A stretch of 64,000 nucleotides of DNA from Leucobacter luti (GTDB taxonomy: Bacteria > Actinomycetota > Actinomycetes > Actinomycetales > Microbacteriaceae), in assembly GCF_019464495.1 (NCBI RefSeq), contig NZ_CP080492.1, forward strand, positions 558,001 through 622,000, written 5' to 3'. Position numbers and translations under genes: made by a program. The notes under the pieces were generated by a model. That model searched no databases, was not told the origin of the DNA, and saw nothing but the letters and a program-made list of their open reading frames with translations. Position 1 is the stretch's first letter, and each line of letters begins with the position of its first letter. Shown here piece by piece: positions 19,353-28,811 of the stretch.

Positions 19353-21287
19353 ATGTTTTGGGGAAACCATGGGGGTAGTCCAGTGACGGCAGAAATCGGT
19401 ATCGACGAACACGGACGCGCGGGATCGCTCCGCTTCACCCGAGCAGGGAGGCGTATTGCGGCCATCGCAATTGCGCTCACGCTCGCAGCGACCTCTCTGG
19501 TTGCTGGAGTGGCGGCGCCGGCGCTCGCCGCCGACGGGACTGGGGTGCTGAAAGGCACGATCGCGGTCCCGGCTGGAACGGATCTCACCAAGGTGAATAT
19601 CGCGGTGACCCCGCGGATTCACACTGGTGCCGTCTACACGGACTTCGGTCTGGATCCGAACGGCGCGTACGAGGTGACGGGGCTCCCGGACGCTGAGTTC
19701 ATTGTTTCAGCGTTTGTCTATACCGGACAGGGGTACCCAAACCCCAACGTGCACGAGCAGTTGCTCCTGCCGACGCCCACCACAGCCGGGGTCACGATTG
19801 CCGGGGGTGAAACGAAGGTCCAGAACTTCACCATGAAGCCTGCGACCGCAAAGATCAGCGGCCACATCACGCTCGATGGTTCAAGTGCAGTGCAGGTGAT
19901 CCTGAAACAAAAGGTCGGCAGTGAATGGATCTCGATGAACTCCGCGTGGAGCGGATCTGGTGCAGCCCCAATTGACTTCGCGACCTATGGTCTCGCTGCC
20001 GGCACCTACAAGGCAGTGTTCGTCGCCCTCGCTGGCGATTACCCGTACGAACGGCAGCAGTGGTGGGAAGGGACGGGTGTTGAAGAACAAGCGACGCCCA
20101 TCACGCTGGCGGAGGGCGAGATTCGCACAGGCGTTGACACGGTGTTCCTGCGCCAGTTCACGTCTGGCCCCACGGTGACCGTGCAGGGCACACCCGCTGT
20201 TGGCTCCACGCTCTCCGCTGCCACGACCAGCTGGGTTCCTGCCGCCACCAAGGTGACCTACCAGTGGTACCAGGGGGACCCGAACGGCCCGGGAGCCGTT
20301 GAGATCGCGGGCGCGACGGCAGCCAGTTACGTGCCGACGGCAGCAGACGTCGGAAAGCGATTGTACGTGATCGCTGTCGGCACCCGGCAGGGGTACTCAG
20401 ATTGGGGCGCCCCTTCTGAGGCGACCGCCGCGGTGACGACCGCGGCGCTCACCGCCACTCCGAAGCCCACGGTCACCGGCACGCCCAAGGTTGGCGCCAC
20501 GCTCACAGCCAACGCAGGCACCTGGGCCCCAGCCCCTGTTGCGCTCAGCTACCAGTGGCAGCGCGCAGGTGCACCGATCAGCGGCGCGACACAAGCGACG
20601 TACACTCCGGTCGCCGCAGACGCAGGAAAGACACTCACCGTCGCCGTTACTGGCACGAAGAGCGGATACTCCCCCAACACGCAGACGTCCGCAGCCACGG
20701 CCGCGATCGCACCGGCTACGCCTGCGGTGCTCCCTTTTATCGATGTGAAGCAGGGAGACAAGTTCTACACGGAGATCGCCTGGATGTATGAGACCGGGCT
20801 CTCGACCGGCATTGCTACGCAGGAAGGCTTGGTCTACCAGCCGAAGGCGGCCGTATCGCGCGAGGCCATGGCCGCGTTCCTGTATCGCTCGAGCAAGGCC
20901 ACCTATCAGGGGCCCGCAGTCTCCCCGTTCGCGGACATCAAACCCGGCGACAAGTTCTACAACGAGATCACGTGGATGGCCCACGAGGGCATCTCGACGG
21001 GGATCACACAGCCGAGCGGGAAGCCGAAATACGCTCCGAAAGCTCCAGTGTCCCGCGAGGCAATGGCGGCGTTCATCTACCGTCTCGAGCCACGGAGCTA
21101 CACCGCTCCGATCGCCTCACCATTCGCGGACGTCGAGCCTGGTGACAATTTCTACCGTGAGATCGCTTGGATGTATGACACGAAGGTATCCACGGGAGTG
21201 GAACAGCCCTCAGGGAAGCCCAAATACGCCCCGAAGACCGCGGTCTCGCGTGAGGCAATGGCCGCCTTCCTCTACCGCGTCAAGTAG
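19353..21287 (+). CDS. Secreted surface protein with Ig-like repeats and three SLH-type repeats
   Basis: A 644-residue exported protein. A basic segment (RFTRAGRRIAAI) and hydrophobic core ending APALAADG form a long-n-region signal peptide. A beta-rich region with carboxypeptidase-regulatory-like segments follows, then two Ig-like repeats (PTVTVQGTPAVGSTL..., PTVTGTPKVGATL..., each with YQW) and three C-terminal S-layer-homology-like repeats, each F(I/A)D(V/I)..GD.FY.EI.WM followed by A.VSREAMAAF(L/I)YR. SLH domains normally attach proteins to wall polymers. The start is uncertain: leaderless ATG 19353 (used) or GTG 19383 with GGGGGT 7 nt upstream; both keep the signal peptide. Ligand or substrate unknown. 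Confidence 0.85.
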   Translation: MFWGNHGGSPVTAEIGIDEHGRAGSLRFTRAGRRIAAIAIALTLAATSLVAGVAAPALAADGTGVLKGTIAVPAGTDLTKVNIAVTPRIHTGAVYTDFGLDPNGAYEVTGLPDAEFIVSAFVYTGQGYPNPNVHEQLLLPTPTTAGVTIAGGETKVQNFTMKPATAKISGHITLDGSSAVQVILKQKVGSEWISMNSAWSGSGAAPIDFATYGLAAGTYKAVFVALAGDYPYERQQWWEGTGVEEQATPITLAEGEIRTGVDTVFLRQFTSGPTVTVQGTPAVGSTLSAATTSWVPAATKVTYQWYQGDPNGPGAVEIAGATAASYVPTAADVGKRLYVIAVGTRQGYSDWGAPSEATAAVTTAALTATPKPTVTGTPKVGATLTANAGTWAPAPVALSYQWQRAGAPISGATQATYTPVAADAGKTLTVAVTGTKSGYSPNTQTSAATAAIAPATPAVLPFIDVKQGDKFYTEIAWMYETGLSTGIATQEGLVYQPKAAVSREAMAAFLYRSSKATYQGPAVSPFADIKPGDKFYNEITWMAHEGISTGITQPSGKPKYAPKAPVSREAMAAFIYRLEPRSYTAPIASPFADVEPGDNFYREIAWMYDTKVSTGVEQPSGKPKYAPKTAVSREAMAAFLYRVK

Positions 21288-21454
21288 CGTCTCCACCGGC
21301 TGACTGCTCCGGGTCGTTCGCCCACGGCGGCACTCGACCCAGGCCCACGAAATACGCCCGGAGTAGTCAGCAACGGACCGGACCTCACCCTTTTCACGGT
21401 CGTGCATCTGACCGGCGCAGACCCGGGTGCTCATCTGGCCGACGAGCACCCGGG

Positions 21455-22090
21455 TCAGCCACACGCTGGGTTGGACACACGGCAGCTTCCGAGAACGAGC
21501 CGGCTTGCCCCTCCGTGCCATACACCCCGGGTGAATGCTCTACGCTTCCGGCGGACGGAGCGCGTGCTGCGCCAGCACAGACCACACATCCGCACATGCC
21601 CCCCCCCCTGCCCGCGTCCGCAGACGGGTGAGTTAGGGACCCGCCGCAAGTTCAGGCGCCTCGATGACTGCCGCAGTTTTGCCCACCTGGCCGGCCCAGA
21701 ACAGGCTCGTTCCCCCACCGCGATCACCGCCGCCACAGCAGCGATGAGCAGCGTCTGCACGAGCGAGAAACGACGGCCGGGATTCGGTACCTCCGCTGCG
21801 GCAGGAGCGGTCACGGCAACGGAGGCGGCGCCGTAGCGCGGGTCAAGCGCCGCGCGGCGCGATACCCACGCCGTCCGATCGCCACCGAACTCCTCGACGA
21901 GCTTTGCGACGGTGCGCTCTGTGGGGAGCTTCCTCCCGAGGAAAGCCTCTGACAGGACGGTTTTCGACACCCCCGTCCGCTCACTCAACGCAAGGAGCTT
22001 CGGGTCACCCGCACCGAGCCGTAATTCGCGAAGACCCGCCGCAAAACTCGCAACAGAATCGCTGTCGCGCTCGGGCCTCGAAATTGTCAT
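21455..22090 (-). CDS. XRE-type HTH protein with one membrane segment; C-terminus probably frame-shifted
   Basis: As sequenced, 211 residues. Residues 1-80 form a helix-turn-helix module (LLALSERTGVSKTVLSEAFLGRKLPTERTV), followed by a linker and a single membrane helix (FSLVQTLLIAAVAAVIAVG). After that the frame turns into Arg/Cys-rich sequence that does not look protein-like. Adding one G to the GGGGG run near 21713-21718 gives a smoother end, GGTSLFWAGQVGKTAAVIEA, stopping at TAA 21633-21635. Such HTH-TM proteins are common in actinobacteria, function unclear. ATG 22090 lies 7 nt after TATACA, so it is likely leaderless; ATG 22096 is an alternative. Confidence 0.6.
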   Translation of the reverse strand: MTISRPERDSDSVASFAAGLRELRLGAGDPKLLALSERTGVSKTVLSEAFLGRKLPTERTVAKLVEEFGGDRTAWVSRRAALDPRYGAASVAVTAPAAAEVPNPGRRFSLVQTLLIAAVAAVIAVGERACSGPARWAKLRQSSRRLNLRRVPNSPVCGRGQGGGHVRMCGLCWRSTRSVRRKRRAFTRGVWHGGASRLVLGSCRVSNPACG

Positions 22091-22103
22091 ATACATGTGT
22101 ATA
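22090..22103. promoter_or_regulatory. Inverted repeat TATACA-TG-TGTATA over the start of the XRE gene
   Basis: Perfect 6-bp arms (22090-22095 and 22098-22103) flank TG. One arm doubles as the -10 hexamer TATACA, 7 nt before ATG 22090. Binding there would block transcription initiation, a layout typical of autoregulation. Confidence 0.45.
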
Positions 22104-22269
22104 GCAGTTCAGCTCGACCGGGCAGGGTGGTTTCCGGGGTGAGATCTTGATCCTGCGAGCCGGCCATGCCCCTTGCACTCCCGGACCCCGTGGTCCAGCT
22201 CGTGTCCGAAATTTCGGCTGTCACGGGGCCGCAGGGCAGCGCAGCATCGACGGCGCTGCGCGGAGGGTG

Positions 22270-23202
22270 TTAGGCGCCCGGATCAGTGCCAGCGAGCACG
22301 TCGAGGGCGTGCTGTAGATCCGCCGGGTACACCGAGCTAAACTCGACGGGCTCGCCAGAGCCAGGATGGCGGAACCCGAGCCGCATCGCGTGCAACCATT
22401 GCCGCGTCAGCCCGAGACGGTCCGAGAGCGTCGGGTCGGCGCCATACATGCCGTCTCCTACGCAGGGGTGGCGTTGGGCAGACATATGCACACGAATCTG
22501 GTGTGTCCGACCGGTCTCGAGCTCAATCTCTAGGAGTGTCGCATAGGGAAAGGCTTCAAGCGTCGCGTAGTGCGTTACCGAGGGCTTCCCATCGCGGGTC
22601 ACCGCAAACTTCCACTCGTGTCCGGGGTGACGACCGATGGGTCCCTCAATTGTTCCGGAAAACGGGTCCGGGTGGCCTTGCACTACTGCGTGGTAGATCT
22701 TCGACACCTCGCGCTCCTTGAACGCGCGCTTGAGCGTGCTGTAAGCCCGCTCGCTTTTCGCAACCACCATGAGCCCGCTCGTGCCAGCGTCCAGACGATG
22801 CACGATGCCTTGCCGTTCCGGCGGACCAGAAGTCGCAATGCGATATCCAGCACCCGCGAGCGCCCCGAGCACCGTCGGGCCCTCCCAGCCGAGCGACGGA
22901 TGCGCAGCGACGCCCGCGGGCTTGTCAATCACGACAATGTCGTCATCATCATGCACGATTCCCAGTTCTGGGAGGTGCACTGGGACAATCTCGGGCCCAC
23001 GTTTCTCAGCCCACGTGACCTCAAGCCAGCCTCCGGCGGAAAGCCGATCAGACTTGCCCAGCTCAACGCCGTCAAGGCTCACGCCACCAGCCTGAGCAAT
23101 CTCGGCCGCAAAACTCCGCGAGAATCCGAGCAGCTTTGCGAGCGCGGCGTCCACGCGTTCTCCGGAGAGCCCATCTGGCACCGGAAAACTACGATGCTGC
23201 AT
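22270..23202 (-). CDS. RluD-family 23S rRNA pseudouridine synthase
   Basis: Isomerises uridines in large-subunit rRNA. The 310-residue protein has an N-terminal S4-like RNA-binding region ([30 protein letters not shown]), then the catalytic domain with [16 protein letters not shown], where the Asp is the nucleophile, and RTHQIRVHM near the end. Which uridines are modified (RluD- or RluC-like) cannot be decided from sequence. It overlaps the 3' end of lspA by 14 bp, the usual actinobacterial lspA-rluD pair, and is the last gene of the leftward envelope block. Confidence 0.93.
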   Translation of the reverse strand: MQHRSFPVPDGLSGERVDAALAKLLGFSRSFAAEIAQAGGVSLDGVELGKSDRLSAGGWLEVTWAEKRGPEIVPVHLPELGIVHDDDDIVVIDKPAGVAAHPSLGWEGPTVLGALAGAGYRIATSGPPERQGIVHRLDAGTSGLMVVAKSERAYSTLKRAFKEREVSKIYHAVVQGHPDPFSGTIEGPIGRHPGHEWKFAVTRDGKPSVTHYATLEAFPYATLLEIELETGRTHQIRVHMSAQRHPCVGDGMYGADPTLSDRLGLTRQWLHAMRLGFRHPGSGEPVEFSSVYPADLQHALDVLAGTDPGA

Positions 23203-23887
23203 TGCCTGGCTCCTCTGGGGACTCGTCGTTCGGCCGGGCAGATCCGCTCACTGCAGGATCCGTTCCAGCGACAGCGGTGGCATGTTTCGCAGCTTCGGCC
23301 GCGGCTTCATCTGCTTTAGCCTGCGCACGGCTGCGCCCGTCAATCGGAAGCCCGAGCAACGTGATCAGGATGAACAGGATCATGCCAGACACAATGCCAA
23401 TGTCAGCGATGTTGTAGATCGCCTCATTGAACCCAAGCCACATCCACGGGGTCGAGATGAAGTCGATCACGTGGCCCTCAGGGAAACCGGGTTCTCGCGT
23501 CAGCCGGTCCGTGAGGTTGCCCAGCACACCGCCGAGCAACAGGCCGAGGAATAGAGCCCACGGCACGGAGCGCAACCGCCGGATCTGCCACAGGATCACC
23601 ACAACCACTACTGCGGCAAGGATCGTGAAGATCCACGTCGATCCGCTCGCCATCGAGAAGGCCGCGCCCGGGTTTCGCACGAAGTGCCAGCGCAACACGT
23701 CGCCGATCACCTGCACCGTAACGCCCTCATCTAGGTGGGACACTACCCAGTTCTTGACGCTCTGGTCAGCCGCGAGGACCACCAGCGCAACAGCAAACAC
23801 GATCGCCGGGACCCAGCGACGCCACGGCCGAGTGGCCGTGGCGTCGGGGGTCACGTGGTCGTCTGCCGATCCAGTGACGTCGTTCAC
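23189..23887 (-). CDS. lspA: Lipoprotein signal peptidase (signal peptidase II)
   Basis: Membrane aspartyl protease that removes signal peptides from prolipoproteins after lipidation. 232 residues with four membrane helices; catalytic-site motifs [12 protein letters not shown] with VIDFI and YNIADIGI supply the two aspartates, and the DQSVKNWVV and RNPGAAFSM motifs are conserved. It is longer than usual because of a 45-residue hydrophilic Ala/Glu/Pro-rich cytoplasmic tail and a 20-residue N-terminal extension. It lies 8 bp downstream of divIVA and overlaps rluD. Confidence 0.95.
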   Translation of the reverse strand: MNDVTGSADDHVTPDATATRPWRRWVPAIVFAVALVVLAADQSVKNWVVSHLDEGVTVQVIGDVLRWHFVRNPGAAFSMASGSTWIFTILAAVVVVVILWQIRRLRSVPWALFLGLLLGGVLGNLTDRLTREPGFPEGHVIDFISTPWMWLGFNEAIYNIADIGIVSGMILFILITLLGLPIDGRSRAQAKADEAAAEAAKHATAVAGTDPAVSGSARPNDESPEEPGNAAS

Positions 23888-23895
23888 GCTCCTGG

Positions 23896-24558
23896 TTACT
23901 GCAGGCCGTCAGGCGCGCCAGCAGGCTCGGGTGAGCCGTCAAGGCCGCGCAGCTGCGACTGGATGTACGAGCGCAGCGTCGAGCGGTACTCGCTCTCGAA
24001 CTGACGCAGATCCTTGATCTTGAACTGCAGGTCACCGCGTTCTTCGCCCAGCTCGCGCAGCTCATCTGCACGCTGCTGCTGAGCCTCTTCGACGAGCTGC
24101 TTCGCGGTGCGCTCAGCGTCCTTGATCATCTGATCACGCTTCGACTCCGCCTCGCTGATCAGCTGATCGCGAGTCGTCTCGCCCTCGTGCACGTGCTTGT
24201 CGTGCAGTTCGAGCGCGAGCTGGAGCATGGCGCTCGACTTCACTGCGTCTGGCTGGCTGCCACCAGCGACAGCTGCGACGGTCACCGGCGCTGCGGGTGC
24301 CGGAGCGGGCGCAGGAGCGTCGACAACGATCGTCTGCTCGGACGCTGCGGGGGCGGACTGAGCGCCCGACTCGCACGCCTCAAGCTTCGCGGTGAGCTCG
24401 TCGATCTGCGCACGCAGCGCAGCCTTCTCCTCCTCGAACTGGCGAAGCTCCTCGACGATAGTGTCGAGGAAGTCGTCGACCTGATCGAGATCGTAGCCGT
24501 CGCGGAACTTGGTGATCGTGAACTTCTGGTTCACGACGTCTTCGGGAGTCAGGGCCAT
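23896..24558 (-). CDS. divIVA: DivIVA/Wag31 polar growth and division protein
   Basis: Coiled-coil scaffold that binds curved membrane at poles and septa and directs wall synthesis in actinobacteria. The 220-residue protein starts with the membrane-binding domain MALTPEDVVNQKFTITKFRDGYD, followed by coiled coil, an Ala/Pro linker (about residues 65-100) and a second long coiled coil from residue 110. It is preceded by a 110-bp gap to yggT and followed closely by lspA. In mycobacteria the orthologue (Rv2145c) is phosphorylated by PASTA kinases; a related kinase is encoded at 46.4 kb. Confidence 0.95.
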   Translation of the reverse strand: MALTPEDVVNQKFTITKFRDGYDLDQVDDFLDTIVEELRQFEEEKAALRAQIDELTAKLEACESGAQSAPAASEQTIVVDAPAPAPAPAAPVTVAAVAGGSQPDAVKSSAMLQLALELHDKHVHEGETTRDQLISEAESKRDQMIKDAERTAKQLVEEAQQQRADELRELGEERGDLQFKIKDLRQFESEYRSTLRSYIQSQLRGLDGSPEPAGAPDGLQ

Positions 24559-24668
24559 CGTTACGTCTCTTTCGCTTCGGGACCACTGCGTGGTCTGTGA
24601 AAAACGCTCACAAGCACGTGGTCTGGAACCACGCTAGCAAACAATGCCGGATTCTCGCAGAACCCGAC

Positions 24669-24962
24669 CTACCAACCGGGAATAATTGCGATCAGAATCC
24701 AGCAGGCGAGCATCGTCAACATCCAGCCCAGATCAAGCGATACTTGGCCGAGACGGATCGGAGGAAGCAACCTTCTAAACATCCTGATCGGTGGATCAGT
24801 CACCGTATACACGAGCTCGATCGCCACGGCGAGTGGGCCGCGCGGTCGGAATCGTCGATTCAGCACCATGATCCAGTCGAGCACGAAACGCACCCACAGC
24901 ACCAGCGTGTAGATGCGGAGGAGCAGTTTGAGGATGCCCCCAACGACGAGTACGAACTCCAA
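24669..24962 (-). CDS. YggT family membrane protein
   Basis: A 97-residue protein with two hydrophobic segments (ILKLLLRIYTLVLWVRFVLDWIMVL and LGWMLTMLACWILIAII) around a conserved loop RLLPPIRLGQVSLDL, which is the YggT signature (PIR..P..G..D). Function is unknown but it is almost always between sepF and divIVA in Gram-positives, and linked to division or wall growth. It starts 2 bp after the sepF stop. Confidence 0.9.
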   Translation of the reverse strand: MEFVLVVGGILKLLLRIYTLVLWVRFVLDWIMVLNRRFRPRGPLAVAIELVYTVTDPPIRMFRRLLPPIRLGQVSLDLGWMLTMLACWILIAIIPGW

Positions 24963-24964
24963 GA

Positions 24965-25486
24965 TTACGCCGTCGGCGGCACGAAGAACGACCCGCTGTC
25001 GTTCTGGCGTGAATCGTCGCCTGCGACCTCAATGTGTTCCGGCGACAGCAGGAACACTTTGCTCGTGACACGCTCAATGCGGCCGTGCAGCCCCATTGTG
25101 AGCCCGCTCGCGAAGTCGATCAGGCGCTTCGCGTCCCCCTCGTCCATACGAGAGAGGTTAATGATGACCGGGATCCCGTCGCGGAAGCTCTCAGCGAGAA
25201 CCTTGGCGTCCCGGTACTCCGTCGGGTGGACCGTCAATATCTCATTGAGTGCCTGTGCGACGGGCTGCTTCGTCGGGGTGACCCGGCGGAGAGGGGTAAC
25301 GGCGGCGCGCTGCGGAGCAGGACGACTCGGTTCCGGCTTCACGGCAGGCGTCGCTTGTGCGGCCGGAGTGGCGCGCTCAGTGCGTGGTGCGGCGCTCGCC
25401 TGCTGCTGCGTTGACGCGTTCTGTTCCTCGAGCTCCTCCTCAGCGAGGCCCAGGAACACCATGGTCTTCTTCAGCGGGTTGCTCAT
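24965..25486 (-). CDS. sepF: Cell division protein SepF
   Basis: Anchors FtsZ filaments to the membrane, which matters here because ftsA is absent. The 173-residue protein has an N-terminal amphipathic region ([14 protein letters not shown]), a Pro/Ala-rich linker and the C-terminal SepF core with [42 protein letters not shown] and [18 protein letters not shown] 25486 is chosen for the GGGAG at 6 nt and because the amphipathic helix should be N-terminal; ATG 25498 is an alternative. It lies between yggS and yggT. Confidence 0.95.
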   Translation of the reverse strand: MSNPLKKTMVFLGLAEEELEEQNASTQQQASAAPRTERATPAAQATPAVKPEPSRPAPQRAAVTPLRRVTPTKQPVAQALNEILTVHPTEYRDAKVLAESFRDGIPVIINLSRMDEGDAKRLIDFASGLTMGLHGRIERVTSKVFLLSPEHIEVAGDDSRQNDSGSFFVPPTA

Positions 25487-25516
25487 TTTTTCTCCCAACG
25501 GTGCTGTAGTTCGAGA

Positions 25517-26212
25517 CTATCTGGGCTCGGGCCGATTGCCCGTGATTGCGCTGCCGATTCGCAGGTGTGTCGCTCCGGCCGCGATGGCCTCGACGTAGTC
25601 ATGAGTCATTCCGGCAGAAATTGCAGAGGCTTCAGGCGCGATGGCCCGCACACGCTGCGAGTATCCTGCAAGCCGTTCGAACGCGCTGGCGGGCGGCTCG
25701 TCGAGCGGTGCGACTGCCATGACCCCGCGCAGTTTCAGGGACGGATTGGTGAGCGTGCGCTCGACCAACGACTCGAGGTCTGCGGGTGCGACTCCCCCGC
25801 GCCCAGGATCGTCCGTGAGGTTGATTTGCAGGAAGGCCTCAACAGGGCGCTCCAGATCCGTGAGCGCGTCAACGAGGCGCTCACGGTCAATCGAATGAAT
25901 CGCGTGCGCGTAGCGCGCAGCCTGCCGCGCTTTCTTCGTCTGAAGCTGACCAATGAAGTGCCAATTCAGGTCGAGACCGGCGAGCGCCTGCGACTTATCT
26001 TGTGCCTCCTGGTGGCGGTTCTCCCCCACGTCGCGCACGCCAAGTGCCGCGAGCGCCGCAACGAGTTCCGCCGGGTGGAACTTGGTGACCACGATGAGTG
26101 TGACGTCCTCCGACGCACGCCCTGCGGACCGGCAGGCGTCCGCCACACCTCCGCGCACCGCGGCAAGTCGGTCAGCCAGACCTGGGTCGTTCCACTCCGA
26201 CAGCTCCGCCAT
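25517..26212 (-). CDS. YggS/PLPBP family PLP-binding protein
   Basis: Single-domain PLP-binding protein involved in vitamin B6 and amino-acid homeostasis; no firm enzymatic activity. 231 residues with the PLP lysine in TLIVVTKFHPAELV, the GENRHQEAQDK segment, WHFIGQLQTKKAR, and the phosphate-binding LRIGSAITGNR at the C-terminus. It starts 5 bp after ftsZ, as in many actinobacteria except that yfiH (laccase-domain) normally sits between them and is missing here. Confidence 0.94.
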   Translation of the reverse strand: MAELSEWNDPGLADRLAAVRGGVADACRSAGRASEDVTLIVVTKFHPAELVAALAALGVRDVGENRHQEAQDKSQALAGLDLNWHFIGQLQTKKARQAARYAHAIHSIDRERLVDALTDLERPVEAFLQINLTDDPGRGGVAPADLESLVERTLTNPSLKLRGVMAVAPLDEPPASAFERLAGYSQRVRAIAPEASAISAGMTHDYVEAIAAGATHLRIGSAITGNRPEPR

Positions 26213-26217
26213 GGCGA

Positions 26218-27444
26218 CTACTTCAGGAACTCGGGGATGTCGAGATCATCATCGTCATCGCCGTCGAACGCAGGATCCTTCAGCTGCGCTTCCACCGGCG
26301 GATTTGAGAGCACCTCTCCGAACTGCCCCGTTACCGGAGCCGGTTCCGCCGCACGATCGCCGCCAGCGTTGAAGCCGGGGAAGCCCAGGCCCGTCGCCTC
26401 AGCCGGGGCCGTGGAGGTGCGCGTTCCTGGCACTTGATCGAGGCTCTCGACGTGGCTGCCGCGGCGTCCTCGCTCGGACGTCGGGACCGTGGGCACCTGA
26501 TCCGCGTCGAACCCGGCCGCAATCACCGTCACGCGCACTTCGTCACCGAGCGTGTCGTCAATGACGGTGCCAAAAATGATGTTCGCCTCTGGGTGTACGA
26601 CATCCTGCACCAGCGTGGACGCCTCGTAGATCTCACTCAAGGCGAGATTCGAAGAGCCCTGGATCGACAGCAGTACACCGTGCGCGCCCTCGACAGATGC
26701 CTCCAGCAGCGGTGACGCGACCGCGAGCTCTGCCGCCTTGATGGCGCGGTCAGCACCGCGGGCGGAGCCGATTCCCATGAGCGCAGCGCCAGCGCCCTGC
26801 ATCACGGATTTCACATCGGCGAAGTCGAGGTTGATGAGACCGGGGGTGGTGATGAGGTCCGTAATGCCGGAGACGCCTGCGAGCAGCACCTGATCGGCAG
26901 ACGCGAACGCCTCGATCATGCTGATACCAGGCTCGCTGATATCGAGCAGGCGATCGTTCGGGACGACAATCAGGGTGTCGACGGCCTCGCGCAGGGTGCT
27001 GACACCAGCGTCTGCCTGCGCAGCGCGGCGCTTGCCTTCGAAGCTGAACGGGCGGGTCACCACACCGATGGTGAGCGCACCGATGGACTTCGCGATGCGC
27101 GCGACAACAGGAGCGGCACCGGTGCCGGTTCCGCCACCCTCACCGGCGGTGACGAACACCATGTCCGCGCCGGTCAGCGCCTCTTCGATTTCTTCTGCGT
27201 GATCCTCTGCAGCGCGACGTCCAACCTCGGGGTCGGCACCAGCGCCCAGACCGCGCGTCAGCTCACGGCCGACATCGAGCTTCACATCTGCATCGCTGAG
27301 CAGCAGCGCCTGCGCATCGGTATTGACGGCGATGAACTCGACGCCGCGGAGGCCAAGTTCGATCATCCGGTTGACCGCGTTGACACCGCCGCCGCCCACA
27401 CCGACGACCTTGATTACCGCGAGGTAGTTCTGGTTCCCTGACAC
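26218..27444 (-). CDS. ftsZ: Cell division GTPase FtsZ
   Basis: Tubulin-like GTPase that forms the Z ring. 408 residues: the N-terminal [26 protein letters not shown], the tubulin signature [10 protein letters not shown], and the T7 loop region ([11 protein letters not shown]) are intact; a linker and acidic C-terminal peptide [12 protein letters not shown] for SepF/FtsW binding close the protein. GTG 27444 was selected because GGAGG lies 6 nt upstream and the product begins like other actinobacterial FtsZ; a longer in-frame start at 27558 would add unrelated residues. The 159-bp gap to ftsQ probably holds an ftsZ promoter. Confidence 0.97.
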   Translation of the reverse strand: MSGNQNYLAVIKVVGVGGGGVNAVNRMIELGLRGVEFIAVNTDAQALLLSDADVKLDVGRELTRGLGAGADPEVGRRAAEDHAEEIEEALTGADMVFVTAGEGGGTGTGAAPVVARIAKSIGALTIGVVTRPFSFEGKRRAAQADAGVSTLREAVDTLIVVPNDRLLDISEPGISMIEAFASADQVLLAGVSGITDLITTPGLINLDFADVKSVMQGAGAALMGIGSARGADRAIKAAELAVASPLLEASVEGAHGVLLSIQGSSNLALSEIYEASTLVQDVVHPEANIIFGTVIDDTLGDEVRVTVIAAGFDADQVPTVPTSERGRRGSHVESLDQVPGTRTSTAPAEATGLGFPGFNAGGDRAAEPAPVTGQFGEVLSNPPVEAQLKDPAFDGDDDDDLDIPEFLK

Positions 27445-27603
27445 CTGGATCCTCCGCCCGTAACCCTCAACCTCTACCTGAAGTTCAAAGTTAGTATTGC
27501 TGAATACGTTTCTTGTGGTCCACGCTACGGGCAGGGTCCGCCCCACTGCGGCAGACACGCCGCAAAACCGCGGGCATCGCCTAGAACAGCACCCGGAATG
27601 CGG

Positions 27604-28811
27604 CTATTGGAACACCGGGGCTTCAGAGGACGAAACATCAATCTGCGAAATCGGGCGATCCGCCAGCGCGGCTAGCATCGAGGTCAGCACCGTCGACTTA
27701 CGTCTGGTCTGATCAGAGTCGCCCCACAGCACCTGCACGCCGCTCGACAATACGAAGGTCACGTCCTGACCACTCGAGGCTGTCACGCTCGTGATCTGAG
27801 CACGTAGCTCGGCCGGCATGTCCCGGAGCGCGCGACTCGCAGAGCGGAATGCATCAGAGGAGCGGTCTGTCAGAGATCCGCTCCCCAGCGGCACCCCAGC
27901 AGGCGCGGCCTCGGCCGATCCAAGCAATACGCCAGCAGCATCGTACAGCCCGACGCCGCCTGCACTCGGGAGCGAGACGACAGGAACGCGCTCCTCAATG
28001 CGCACGGTCATCGTGTGCGGCGGAGTTCGCTCTACGGCGTAGCGCTGGATGAGCGGGAACGGCTCGAGCGCGCGATGCACATCCCGATCCTCCACCAGCG
28101 CCAGCGGAACACCCTCGAAGCGGGCGAGCGCAGCGCCCACCTCTTCGGCATTGACCGCGGAGGCCCCCTCGATGTTCACCTCACGCACCGCCATGAGCGG
28201 AGTGAACACGCCAACCACCACAAACAGCGCGAGCGCGGCAACCGCGCTGATGACGATCAGCCAGGTGCGCCTGCGCCTGCGAGCGGCCAGCGTGAAGCGC
28301 TGGCGCTCGCGCCGGAACCGGGCTTTGCGCTGCTTGCCGGCCTCGCGCACGCGACGTTCTGCAGCGCGTACGGGATCCGCCTGGCGTGCAGCGCGCCACC
28401 TCGTCACGGCCGAGCGGGCACTTGGTACGTCATCGACGAGCTCAATTTCGCCGTCTTCGACTTCTGCTCGCGCACGGCGCACGGCAGAGAGGTCGACTGT
28501 CGGCGCGAGAGCGTCGCCTGAACCGCCACCGGGCGCGGCAGCGTCCTCCGCCGCCCCGAGGCCCTCCCCGATCCCGCAGCGTTGCTCTCCGCGCCGCCCT
28601 GATTCGCGGCTCGAGCGGCCGCAGCTTCACGCGCAGTGCGCGAGCGCAGTCGATCAAACAGCCCTGGCCGGGCGGGCGAGTCGGCGGCGGTGGCGTCCGG
28701 GTGATCGGCCACGCCGTCACCGCCCGCAGTGTCCCACTCGGGAGCCTGCGTGTCAGGCGCGTCCGATTCAGGGCCCTCTGCGCCCCGATCGAACCCGCTC
28801 GGCCGTTTCAC
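27604..28811 (-). CDS. ftsQ: Division protein FtsQ; frame split by an apparent 1-base deletion
   Basis: Bitopic divisome protein linking early and late division proteins. From ATG 28811, which overlaps the murC stop as ATGA, an acidic N-terminal cytoplasmic region runs in one frame to about 28570. The remainder ([16 protein letters not shown] onwards) is in another frame and contains the basic membrane-entry RRRRTWLIV, one membrane helix and the POTRA domain ([19 protein letters not shown]) to the stop at 27604. The span is one base short of whole codons; one extra G in the GGGG run near 28567-28571 restores a continuous 400-residue-class protein. If the indel is real, a GTG at 28482 could still start a 292-residue FtsQ. 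Confidence 0.85.

Noticed and set aside
22104..22269. tRNA or small RNA gene between rluD and the XRE gene
   Set aside because: No cloverleaf, T-loop or terminator could be drawn.
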